Below, piece by piece: positions 10,491 through 21,504 of a stretch of DNA of 64,000 bases; positions within the stretch are counted from its first letter, which is position 1, and each line of letters begins with the position of its first letter. Both the position numbers and the translations under genes were made by a program. Source of the DNA: Haematobia irritans (lineage: Eukaryota > Arthropoda > Insecta > Diptera > Muscidae); assembly GCF_050003625.1 (NCBI RefSeq), contig NC_134398.1:66658891-66722890 (forward strand), in the 5' to 3' direction. The notes under the pieces were generated by a model. It was not told where the DNA came from and searched no databases. It saw only the letters and a program-made list of their open reading frames with translations.

Positions 10491-11990
10491 TAAATTCGCA
10501 GCTTCCTTGGTTCGGAGATTTTCAGGACCAAAGAATGAAGCCGACTCATTATTGTCGGCGACTGCTGTTGCTAAATTTATCCATTGGAAATAAATCGTAA
10601 ACTGAAAGTTGAACAGTATTGACATTTCTAATGGATGATGGCTACATTCTCTGGTGTATTCACCAGCGGCTTTTGCTGGCAAACATTTATCGGCTGAGGC
10701 TAAATGGGACAGTGTGACTCGGCGGCTTCATTCTCTACTCAAGACGGTTTATATCGATCACTCTTTTGATATAGCCCCTATATAAACAGGCTAAAGTTAA
10801 ACTTATTTCATAAAATGTTTACCTAGTTAAATGTGTCACCTTCGAGATATATAACCTCTCAAACTGTCAAGAATGCAAGAAATACAAAAACTGTGTTCAT
10901 AGCTGATTAAAACCATGTCACACCACATACCTCTGCTATTTAAAAATAATGTTTGTGCATTGCCCTGCATGGTAATTTGAAATCACAACACGAATTTTAA
11001 CACTATTTTAGAAGGTGTGCTGTCGGGACAATAATACATTATATTCAATTAAATAAATTGTTTAAGTATTGTGTCTGTTGGTTTTTTTCTTCTTGGTCGT
11101 TTGTAATTACGCTACATTAACAATAATTGTCCCTTTAATATATTCGTACATACGTACATTGGTTGGTGTTGCTGTAATATACATTATTCGGAATAAATTT
11201 ATATTTAAAAGATGGTTTTTAAATTCACACCTCTTTTTTCGTTGTTTTCTCATTGGGTACTTTTGGCTGGACACCAATGAATTTTATGACTTCCAGACAA
11301 TGGGATGTACATACGTATGTTTGCCAGCATGTTGTATAATTGGGAAGTTTTTAAATAAATATAAAATTGATTTTATGTCAGTACGGGACTGGAATTATGA
11401 TCATGGGGTTTAACGTAGATCATTTTGTTAAATCCTTCATTCATATTCATGTCTTTTGGGGAGAATTGGGTGCAGTTTTCTGCTTTGAGAGTAGGTGAAT
11501 ATTCATATACAAATAAATTGATTATTATCTTTTTATTTTTTTATTTTGGGTAATAAATATTTTGTATTTGATCGTAAATTTTGTAATTTTTTTAAACTCT
11601 TTTAATTGGAATGCATTAAAAAAAAATGTTTTATTTCTTATGAATAAATTTTGAAAAAATCAACGATTTATGGCGAAAAATATTGTTTTTATGTATATGA
11701 TCAAGTAGACTAAATATCGGAGTACAACATTCGCTGTTGAAAAGAATTTACACATAAAAAGTAAGTAAAATAAATGATTAAAAGAAGAAAATTGTTCTCA
11801 CTTTTGGGAAAATTTAACTAAAACGAACTAGTTTTCTTAAAGTAAAATAATGTTGAATTAACTATCGAAATTTTTTTTTATAAGGGTTAGGGCAAAATTA
11901 TTAACCACGTTGTAGTTCATTCATATTGCTTTTGAGAATTGTACGAAAAATTTCTTTACACTCAAAAAAAAATGTGAACCCACACAAAAA
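10491..11990. other. no gene recognised; partial MITE remnants at the right
   Basis: Frames at 10467-10682 (minus, 71 residues) and 11069-11413 (plus, 114 residues, very hydrophobic and AT-driven) have no recognisable domain. 11750-11970 resembles the 8627-9129 MITE (ATTGTACGAAAAATTTC, AACTAAAACGAACTAG). The rest is unique-looking AT-rich DNA. Confidence 0.5.
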
Positions 11991-12184
11991 GAAATATCTC
12001 CAAAATATTTCGATTTAAAAAGTTGATTGAAGCTGAAAACGTTTTCAATTAAAAATTATTTGATGCAATTAACTTTTTAATCAAAATAGAAACATTAAGG
12101 CAATTAAGTAAATGATTAGCTAAGACAATTAACGTTTTAATCAAAATAGAAATATAAAGGCAATTAAGTCAATGATTAACTAAG

Positions 12185-13029
12185 ACAATCGCTATTGATT
12201 TTGGAAAAAAGCGGTTCAGATTTAGGTATAGCTGCCAAAAATATATTTATCACCGATCTGGTCATAACTGGCGTGTTTATAAACCGATCATCCACAAATT
12301 CCGTACATCTTCGAAAAACTTGCAAAATATCAGCCAAATCGGTTCAGATTTAGATATAGTTCCCATATATATCTTTCGCCCGATATGGACGTATATGGCC
12401 CCAGAAGCCAAAGTTTTACCCTGATTTCCTTGAAACTATGCACAAGGAGTACAATTATTTGTATCCTCAAGTGTGCTAAATTTAATTGAAATCGGTTCAG
12501 ATTTAGATATAGCTCCCATATATATCTTTGGCCCGATATTCACTTATATGGCCCCAGAAGCCAGAGTTTTACCCTGATTAGCAAGAAATTTTGCACAAAG
12601 AATACAATTAATAGTATAGTCAAGTGTGCTAAATTTTATTGGAAACGGTTCAGATTTAGATATAGCTCCCATACATATCTTTCGTCCGATTTACACTAAT
12701 ATGACCACAGAGTTTTACTCAGATTTTTGCACACGGAGTAGAATTAAAATAATAACTATGCATGTCAAATTTCGTTGAAATCGTTTCGGATTTAGTTATA
12801 GCTCCCACATATATGTCTTTCCGATTTGGGCAAAAAAGGCCTAAATAGCCACATTTTCCTTGAAAAATCGCCACTGCCAAGTCGAAAACCTGTAAAAATC
12901 AGTCCAGTTTTCCTATACATCTAATACATATCTATCGACCGATAAATCATACGAGTACATATACTTTTTCAAAGTTTGCTCAAAATTCAAATGTATGTAT
13001 TTGAGACAAACCTTTATATATAGCACCCA
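12185..13029 (+). repeat. family A repeat array
   Basis: Five to six subunits of about 110-170 bp each contain TCGGTTCAGATTTAGATATAG-type sequence followed by CTCCCATATATATCTTTCG. Positions include 12340, 12500, 12650 and 12790. The family end CTTTATATATAGCACCCAACAC reaches 13033. Non-coding. Confidence 0.75.
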
Positions 13030-14212
13030 ACACATTCCAGATTTTGCGGAGCCTATTGGAGGAGAAAAATTTATCCGATCCGGTTGCAATTTGGTGCATG
13101 GTGTTAGTATATGGTCTCTCACAACCACATCGGTCCATAATTATATATAGCCCCCATATAAACCGATTCCCAGATTTTGCTTACGGAGCCTCTAAGAGAA
13201 GCAAATTTCATCCGACCCGGTTGAAATTTGGTACATGGTGTAAGTATATGGTATCTAACAACTATCTAAAAATTAGGCAACATCGGTCTATAATTATATA
13301 TAGCCCCCATATAAACCAATCCCCCGATTTGGCTTTCGGAGCCTCTAAGAGAAGCAAATTTCATCCGATCCGGCTGAAATTTGGTACATGGTGTTAGTAT
13401 ATGATCTCTAACAACCATGCCCTCACATAAACCGATCCCTAGATTTGACCTACGGAGCCTCATGGATGAGCAAAATTCATCCGATTCGGTTGAAATTTGG
13501 TAGTTGGTATTAGTATATGGTCTTTAACAACCATGCAAAAATTGGTCCATGACGGTCTTAATTATATAACCCTAATTATATATTATATATATATATAAGC
13601 AAAATTCATCCGATCCGGTCGAAATTTGGTACGTGGTGAAATTTGGTATATTGCGCTAGTATATGGCCGCTAACAACCATGTCAAAATTGGTCCATATCG
13701 TTCTATAGTTATATATAGTCGATCCCCAAAAATAATTTACCAAAATTGTATTTCTAGAGAAATTTTTTTGAAAATTTTGTCAAGATTTTGTTGCTAAAGA
13801 AAAATTGGTCAAAATTTTATTTCTATAGAAAATTTGGTCAAAATTTTATTAACATACTATACAAAATTTTGTCAAAATTATATTTCTATAGAAAATTTTG
13901 TCAAAATTTTATGGCTATAGAAAATTTTGTGAAAATTTTATTTCTATAGAAAATTTTGTCAAAATTGTATTTCTATAGAAAATTTTGTCAAAATTGTATT
14001 TCTATAGAAAATTTTGTCAAACTGAATTATTTACTTATTTAATCGGCCTTTTTTATACCCTCCCCCATTGATACTTGGCACAAGTAGTTTTTATTGATGT
14101 AGGTATTGCAAATGGACCATATCGGTCCACTTTTACATATAGCCCCCATATAAACGGACCCCCAAATTTGGCTTACGAGGTTTCTAAGAAAAGCAAATTT
14201 CATCCGATCCGG
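13030..14212 (+). repeat. family B repeat array with 29-bp satellite
   Basis: Four family B subunits run from 13030 to 13735 (core TATATAGCCCCCATATAAACC). They are followed by about ten 29-bp units (TTTCTATAGAAAATTTTGTC type) from 13740 to 14025. A further family B head piece follows from 14050 to 14212. Frames such as 13044-13397 arise only because the subunit happens to lack stops. Confidence 0.75.
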
Positions 14213-14890
14213 AAAATTAAAAAAAAATCAATCATTGACTTAATTGACTTAATGTTTTTAGTTTGATTAAAAGATTAATAATATCAATTCATTTTTTAAT
14301 TAAAAAAGTTTTCAACTTCAATCAACTTTTTAATTGGGAATATTTTGTTTATATGTATGGCATCGAAAATGTGGATCTACAAAGTGGTGCAGGGTATAAT
14401 ATAGTCGGCCGCGCCCGTTTTTAGACTTTCCTTACATGTTTTTAATTGACTTAACTCAGTAATTTTTAAATTAAAAATTTAATCAAAAATTTAATTGACA
14501 ACATTTTCAACTTCAGTCTTCTTTTTAATTGGAAATATATTGGTGATGTTTTTTTCTGTTTTCCCCCCAAAAAAAAAATCATTTTGTACTAACCACCATG
14601 AGTACGGCAACGGGTATATGGTATTATTTTCATTTCGAAATACTGGTTTCAGATCTTATAAATTAACTGTCCTCCGTCTTTTCAAATTACACTAAAGGCA
14701 CTGATAAAAAACATACACTGTTCCAAAGATTTTGTCTTTACACTAATGAAGCTGATAATTTAAGTAAGGACAAATTTAAGACACAAATCTTCTTTAAATT
14801 TAAGTTTTGCATTCTTAATTCTAGGAAACAAAGTTTAATTTATTCATCGGAGTCTTTTAAAATCATGATACCGACAACTTAACTTTTGGA

Positions 14891-14903
14891 ATTATGCTAT
14901 ATT
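14891..14903. repeat. 13-bp target duplication, left
   Basis: ATTATGCTATATT, repeated exactly at 17751-17763, flanks the 437-bp array. Confidence 0.85.
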
Positions 14904-17750
14904 CCATTTGTTTTGTTATTGTTGGTTTTGTTCTTTAAGCATTGTTGTTGTTTTTTTATTTCAGCTTAAAACCATACATTGACTAAACTACAAGAGTAGC
15001 TTAACCAACAGAGGAAAAGAATGTTTGTCAAATTTATTTGGGCAAAGCCCTATAGACTGCAAGATGGTTGGATGGACGCACGTTTCGGAATTACCACATT
15101 CCTCATCAGCATCCTCTACTTGCAGCAAAACTATCAACCAATTATCAGAATAAATTCAGGCAGTTTATTAAACCCAACAAAAACCACACTTGAACCCTCC
15201 GAAAAAAGGTTTTACATTGATAGGCGGCTTATGCCGAAATAAATTCGAAACAAACATATCTCTTTTCCTATGCCACTGTCAAATCATCGATTTGAATTCA
15301 CATGGCTGGGTTTATTTTGAGCGTGCCTCCTCTTCTTTTTCCATTTGTTTTGTTATTGTTGGTTTTGTTCTTTAAGCATTGTTGTTGTTTTTTTATTTCA
15401 GCTTAAAACCATACATTGACTAAACTACAAGAGTAGCTTAACCAACAGAGGAAAAGAATGTTTGTCAAATTTATTTGGGCAAAGCCCTATAGACTGCAAG
15501 ATGGTTGGATGGACGCACGTTTCGGAATTACCACATTCCTCATCAGCATCCTCTACTTGCAGCAAAACTATCAACCAATTATCAGAATAAATTCAGGCAG
15601 TTTATTAAACCCAACAAAAACCACACTTGAACCCTCCGAAAAAAGGTTTTACATTGATAGGCGGCTTATGCCGAAATAAATTCGAAACAAACATATCTCT
15701 TTTCCTATGCCACTGTCAAATCATCGATTTGAATTCACATGGCTGGGTTTATTTTGAGCGTGCCTCCTCTTCTTTTTCCATTTGTTTTGTTATTGTTGGT
15801 TTTGTTCTTTAAGCATTGTTGTTGTTTTTTTATTTCAGCTTAAAACCATACATTGACTAAACTACAAGAGTAGCTTAACCAACAGAGGAAAAGAATGTTT
15901 GTCAAATTTATTTGGGCAAAGCCCTATAGACTGCAAGATGGTTGGATGGACGCACGTTTCGGAATTACCACATTCCTCATCAGCATCCTCTACTTGCAGC
16001 AAAACTATCAACCAATTATCAGAATAAATTCAGGCAGTTTATTAAACCCAACAAAAACCACACTTGAACCCTCCGAAAAAAGGTTTTACATTGATAGGCG
16101 GCTTATGCCGAAATAAATTCGAAACAAACATATCTCTTTTCCTATGCCACTGTCAAATCATCGATTTGAATTCACATGGCTGGGTTTATTTTGAGCGTGC
16201 CTCCTCTTCTTTTTCCATTTGTTTTGTTATTGTTGGTTTTGTTCTTTAAGCATTGTTGTTGTTTTTTTATTTCAGCTTAAAACCATACATTGACTAAACT
16301 ACAAGAGTAGCTTAACCAACAGAGGAAAAGAATGTTTGTCAAATTTATTTGGGCAAAGCCCTATAGACTGCAAGATGGTTGGATGGACGCACGTTTCGGA
16401 ATTACCACATTCCTCATCAGCATCCTCTACTTGCAGCAAAACTATCAACCAATTATCAGAATAAATTCAGGCAGTTTATTAAACCCAACAAAAACCACAC
16501 TTGAACCCTCCGAAAAAAGGTTTTACATTGATAGGCGGCTTATGCCGAAATAAATTCGAAACAAACATATCTCTTTTCCTATGCCACTGTCAAATCATCG
16601 ATTTGAATTCACATGGCTGGGTTTATTTTGAGCGTGCCTCCTCTTCTTTTTCCATTTGTTTTGTTATTGTTGGTTTTGTTCTTTAAGCATTGTTGTTGTT
16701 TTTTTATTTCAGCTTAAAACCATACATTGACTAAACTACAAGAGTAGCTTAACCAACAGAGGAAAAGAATGTTTGTCAAATTTATTTGGGCAAAGCCCTA
16801 TAGACTGCAAGATGGTTGGATGGACGCACGTTTCGGAATTACCACATTCCTCATCAGCATCCTCTACTTGCAGCAAAACTATCAACCAATTATCAGAATA
16901 AATTCAGGCAGTTTATTAAACCCAACAAAAACCACACTTGAACCCTCCGAAAAAAGGTTTTACATTGATAGGCGGCTTATGCCGAAATAAATTCGAAACA
17001 AACATATCTCTTTTCCTATGCCACTGTCAAATCATCGATTTGAATTCACATGGCTGGGTTTATTTTGAGCGTGCCTCCTCTTCTTTTTCCATTTGTTTTG
17101 TTATTGTTGGTTTTGTTCTTTAAGCATTGTTGTTGTTTTTTTATTTCAGCTTAAAACCATACATTGACTAAACTACAAGAGTAGCTTAACCAACAGAGGA
17201 AAAGAATGTTTGTCAAATTTATTTGGGCAAAGCCCTATAGACTGCAAGATGGTTGGATGGACGCACGTTTCGGAATTACCACATTCCTCATCAGCATCCT
17301 CTACTTGCAGCAAAACTATCAACCAATTATCAGAATAAATTCAGGCAGTTTATTAAACCCAACAAAAACCACACACTCAAAATAAACCCAGCCATGTGAA
17401 TTCAAATCGATGATTTGACAGTGGCATAGGAAAAGAGATATGTTTGTTTCGAATTTATTTCGGCATAAGCCGCCTATCAATGTAAAACCTTTTTTCGGAG
17501 GGTTCAAGTGTGGTTTTTGTTGGGTTTAATAAACTGCCTGAATTTATTCTGATAATTGGTTGATAGTTTTGCTGCAAGTAGAGGATGCTGATGAGGAATG
17601 TGGTAATTCCGAAACGTGCGTCCATCCAACCATCTTGCAGTCTATAGGGCTTTGCCCAAATAAATTTGACAAACATTCTTTTCCTCTGTTGGTTAAGCTA
17701 CTCTTGTAGTTTAGTCAATGTATGGTTTTAAGCTGAAATAAAAAAACAAC
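14904..17750. mobile_element. 437-bp tandem array with terminal inverted copy (foldback-like)
   Basis: Five full direct units start at 14904, 15341, 15778, 16215 and 16652, a period of exactly 437 bp. A sixth is cut at 17374 (17089-17374) and followed by an inverted partial copy at 17376-17750. The direct units look identical at the protein level, implying recent expansion or gene conversion. The 13-bp sequence ATTATGCTATATT occurs directly on both sides (14891-14903 and 17751-17763), and the split MITE continues beyond. This is therefore an insertion with a target duplication. The inverted copy can pair with the sixth unit over about 243 bp, leaving a loop of about 133 bp. The ends are not symmetrical: the left begins at unit offset 0 and the right ends at offset 43. 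Drosophila Foldback elements have comparable tandem-plus-inverted structure, but I cannot assign a family. Confidence 0.85.
15021..15242 (+). other. 73-residue frame carried in each 437-bp unit
   Basis: The same frame (start MFVKFIWAKPYRLQDG, end DRRLMPK) recurs unchanged at 15458, 15895, 16332 and 16769. It recurs on the minus strand at 17455-17676, and is truncated in the sixth unit. It follows a pyrimidine tract ending TTTATTTCAG at about 14963, which looks like a splice acceptor, and an AGGAAAAGAATG start context. I do not recognise the peptide. Its conservation is fully explained by the DNA identity of the units, so coding is unproven. Confidence 0.25.
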
Positions 17751-17763
17751 ATTATGCTATATT
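17751..17763. repeat. 13-bp target duplication, right
   Basis: Exact direct copy of 14891-14903. The interrupted MITE resumes with TTAAGTAAGAAAGTC. Confidence 0.85.
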
Positions 17764-17931
17764 TTAAGTAAGAAAGTCTTTAAAATGAAGTATTGAAAAA
17801 TATCTCTTATTTTTAAACATTTATTTACTTTGCACTTAAGATCCGAAATGTCGACAAATTTAAAAACAATTTCATTAATTCTGGAAAATTTTTCGGAAAT
17901 TTGTGGCCTCACGACAATATTTTTTTCAGTG

Positions 17932-19438
17932 CATTTGACTTCTGAGGCGACCTGTTTGAAATTTGGTACGTGGTGTTAGTAAGTTCAATAATCATTAAAA
18001 AATTGTCGCTATCTTCACACTTTATATTCCGAATGTTACTATTTTTTAACGGCTGTTATGTTTTTCAACATCTCCGAATTTATTTTTTTATAAAGCTTAA
18101 ACGCCATTGCATTTCTTTCTCTTTTCTATAAGGAAGAGGAATTCGTAAATACGAAAATTGAAAAAAAAAAATATATATGAAATAAATGGTTCTAAAAAAC
18201 GTATAGCATAAGTTTTTTTAGAAATTCCAATATTGTCAGTAACTAAGTATTTTACGGAGGTTTACGACATTATTGACGTATGGTAAACGACGTAAATATA
18301 TATCAAATACCTTATACTTTACGACAGACCATCTCTGGTACCAACTAATGAAAGAGAGAGAGATTTCAGCAAGAGGTAGTAGACTGCCTACGGGAAATGG
18401 ATCAACCACAGGACAGGTACAGGAGTAGTCCCTGGTGTGTATGGACCAGTCCCAGTTCTGGTCAAAACGTATGGAAGGGACCAATCACTTTAACATGGTT
18501 TCGTCATTGACGGGGTAAATTTAAATACGCCTTGGGCTCATTCTAAAAAGCACGTCCTGGGAAAATTTAGTAGGAGCACCCCACAGGCATCGGCTCATGA
18601 ACCAGTTTCGGACAAACTCTTGTTTTTGGACATCCGAATCGCACCAGAAATGAAAAACTTTCGAAATATGTTGAACAATATTTTATTCTGATAATCCTAT
18701 TTCACTAAATGTGTACATCCAATAAGATTTTAATATCAAGCGAGTATGGAAATCAATAAATTCTTAAAATCGCAACATAGTGAAAATGTAAGGACTAATC
18801 ACCACGAACTAAAGATAGACAAGTTTATATTTTCATTTCACAGTGAAGTATTGTCAACTACCTACCATACATCATGGATACTATATCAGATCGTACGCTA
18901 TCTCTTCCTAAATCTGTATTTTTCTATAAGTCCCTATAATAATAATCACCCTTATTGAGTGTAAGTTAAACTACCTAAATGGAATACTTGCAAACGAATT
19001 TCTTTAATCTAGATGATTATGCAACAATATAATCACAGGGTTCTTGAACATATGGAATGTCAGTTCTTAACTCTGGAATCAGTGAACAAAGTCGTCTATT
19101 GTTCTGTTGAAGTGCAAGATATACGAGTACAAATTCATGACAAATCATTAAACTAATCCACAAAAAGGTCACATTAAGGGATGTGTCAACAATTTGTTGA
19201 AAGGCCAGTGTAAAAGGTGACATTAAAGCCATAGTAGAAGATAATGCGTTTGCTAAAAGGTGTGCTGAAATGGAGTGACGAGGTTTTTGTTGACAACTAC
19301 AAGAAAAAAGGACATCACTGTAGATCGTAATGTAGCGATTTTTGTGCGACGACAAAATTATTATTTTCTAGTAATTTTTAAATTTTGTTAATTTGGAAAT
19401 ATTTTAGTAACATTCAAAATGGATTTGGGAGTATATGT
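17932..19438. other. mostly unique DNA, no gene recognised
   Basis: Apart from an 18-kb-side scrap of family B (about 17940-17975) I see no repeats. Several 70-110 residue frames occur, the longest at 19017-19355 on the minus strand. Confidence 0.45.
19017..19355 (-). other. unassigned 112-residue frame, possibly membrane-associated
   Basis: The frame lies in apparently non-repetitive DNA. Residues about 42-82 form a hydrophobic run (MALMSPFTLAF, then FLWISLMICHEFVLVYLAL) followed by QQNNRRLCSL. This could be a piece of a membrane protein exon or chance. I find no diagnostic motif, no splice-site support and no second exon nearby. It is listed as a weak candidate only. Confidence 0.15.
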
Positions 19439-19455
19439 TACAGAGGCAATTTATG

Positions 19456-19531
19456 TTGGTATCACAATGGACTGAATAGTCCAAGTGAGCCTGAAAATAA
19501 ATCGGGCTGCCACTATAATCTTAACCTAACC
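19456..19531 (+). mobile_element. 76-bp LINE 3' stub with target duplication
   Basis: The sequence GGTATCACAATGGACTGAAT through TAACCTAACC equals the 3' end of the LINE at 26349-31371, read in the opposite orientation. It is flanked by TACAGAGGCAATTTATG (19439-19455) and TACAGAGGCAATTATG (19532-19547), a duplication of about 16 bp with one indel. It is an extremely 5'-truncated insertion. Confidence 0.8.
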
Positions 19532-19547
19532 TACAGAGGCAATTATG

Positions 19548-20090
19548 TGTGAGGGTGTGTGTACATTTTCCCCACGGAAATATTTTCCATAATTTTTCCT
19601 TCCATTTGCCATCATTCCAAACTATTCACTAATGACAAACGAAATGCAGCAAATGTCATCCCCTTTTTGATAGCTCAAAGTCCATATGCCAGAGACACTA
19701 CGACAATTTGTGTTTTAAGCATTTCTTTGATTAGTACGACACTAATCCAGTTTTAGACATAATCCACCACAGATATGGAAACACTTTTGTTCTCGTTTTG
19801 TTTCCAAAGTGTTATCTTGCTATCAAGAGCACACATAGCTTTCACAAGATTTATTTTTCTTCATGAATAACGCATCAAATATCATTTTAAAAAGATTTTC
19901 ATTTGAAATGAAAGAATTCTGCTTGGAAACCCCGGTATTGAATATTTCCATAGATGTTTTTAAAAATAATAATTGAGATTAAAAATAAATAACATATACA
20001 GTAATGAGCAGAAGATTTCAACACTAAACCTTATGATCTCTGGTAACATACAGAGATGGTATTAAAAATATGTATTTGGGACATAACTTT
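19548..20090. other. no gene recognised
   Basis: A 65-residue frame (19559-19756) has no family resemblance. The sequence looks unique and AT-rich. Confidence 0.45.
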
Positions 20091-20735
20091 TTTATACATT
20101 ATTTTTAAAGGGAAGCTATATATAATTATGGAGCGATATGAACAAATTTTGCATGGTTGTTAGAGGGCATATACTAACATTACGTACAAAATTTAAAACA
20201 AATCGGATGGAATTGGCGCTTCCAAGAGGATCCATAAAGCAAATATGGGGATCAGTTAATATGGGGGCTATATATAAATATGTATCGATTTGAAAAAATT
20301 CTAGATTTCAATCGGATTGGACGGGTGAAATCTGGGGATCCGTTTTTACACTGGAAAAAATATGAAATTTTAGGACACGCAATTTACACAATATAAGGGA
20401 CAAATTGCTTTAAAATAAATAAATTTTTATTAAAAAAAAAAAAGTCTATAATAGTTGCTTCAATAAATTTTTTCATTAAATTTAGGACACGAAAATTGGA
20501 AATTTGCTTCCCTCCGTTAAAGTCTTAAACTGAGGACAATTTTCTTAAATTAAATAAAAACATTTTTGATTTAAAGAAATCGTATTCAAATTAACTGATT
20601 TATTGAATCTTTCGATTTAAGATAAAACGCTTAAACATAGGTTAAAACTTATTTTTAGAAATTTTGGTTTAAAGTATTATTCTGGAATTGAGAAAACATT
20701 TTTTACTTTGAAGTATTTGTTATAATTTGTATTTA
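20091..20735. repeat. family B fragment (reverse) followed by a second MITE type
   Basis: 20110-20340 holds two reverse family B subunits (TATATATAATTATGG, ATGGGGGCTATATATAAAT). From 20353 a CACTGGAAAAAATATG end begins a MITE whose interior (AATTTGCTTCCCTCCGTTAAAG, AAAACATTTTTGATTTAAAG) matches the elements at 62871-63799. Its right end is lost near 20735. Confidence 0.6.
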
Positions 20736-21504
20736 TACCCTGGGCCAGTCCCTGAGACGATATAGCCCGCCTATCAGTCTGTCTGTGATTTTTGTAATCA
20801 AAGTCCAAGTCGGAGTTTTAGTTCAATCGACTGGACAACTTTCTGTTTTGGGTCAGAATAGAACCCCATTACTTTTTGAAGAAATCGGTTCAGATTTCGA
20901 TATATATCTTCCTCCCGATAAATCATAAATGCACTTTTGAGAAATTGCATAAAAATGGCTTAGATTTAAGGTTTTTTCCTATTTTTATACCCTGCTCCAC
21001 ACTGTGGAACAGGGTATTATAAGTTTTGGTCCAATCGACTTCAAATTTGGCACACGTTTCTGTTTTGGGTCAGATTAGAGCAGTATTGATTTTAGAAGAA
21101 ATCGGTTCTGATTTAGATATAGATCGCATCTATATCTTGCGCCCGATATGAACTTATATGGCCCCAGAAGCCAGAATCTCACCCTTACTTGAAATTTTGC
21201 ACAAGAAGTGCAGCTAGTAGTTTTGTCAAGTGTGGTAAATTTGATTGAAATCGGTTTAGATTTAGATATAGCTCCCATATATATCTTTTGCGCGATATGG
21301 ATCTATATGGGTCAGAAGCCGGAGTTGTATAGTATAATTAGTAGTATCGTTAAGTGTGCTAAATTTGATTGAAATCGGTTCAGATATATGGGAGCAGATA
21401 TAGTTCCCATATACATTTTTCGCCCGATATGGAACTGTGTGGCCCCAGAAGCCAGAGTTTTACCATGACTTGCTACAAATTTTGCACAAGGAGTACAATT
21501 AGTA
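20736..21504 (+). repeat. family A repeat (left part of a nest)
   Basis: A short family A head (20736-20985) is followed by a second head (TATACCCTGCTCCACACTGTGG, 20986) and subunits to 21502. The repeat resumes at 24625 after the inserted MITE; AGTACAATTAG on the left joins GTATCATCAAGTGTG on the right. Confidence 0.75.

Larger units (their letters stand above)
11990..14355. mobile_element. TIR element interrupted by family A/B repeats
   Basis: At 12020-12040 AAAAAGTTGATTGAAG is followed by a TGAAAACG stretch. At 14305-14335 the inverted counterpart (CTTCAATCAACTTTTTAATT) is present. Both sides are packed with AATTAA-type motifs. The 2 kb between them (12185-14212) is family A and B sequence, so an older AT-rich element appears to have been split by those repeats. 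A sister fragment lies at 14440-14550. Confidence 0.5.
14699..17931 (-). mobile_element. CACTG-type MITE split by the 437-bp array
   Basis: The left part (14699-14903) starts CACTGATAAAAAACATAC and the right part (17751-17931) ends CACGACAATATTTTTTTCAGTG, both matching the intact copy at 9175-9830. The array at 14904-17750 sits between them. Confidence 0.75.

Noticed and set aside
11069..11413. 114-residue hydrophobic frame as a membrane protein gene
   Set aside because: Composition follows AT-rich DNA; no family motif, splice signal or neighbouring exon.
14904..17750. CRISPR-like regular repeats
   Set aside because: The unit is 437 bp with no variable spacers, in a eukaryotic transposon context.
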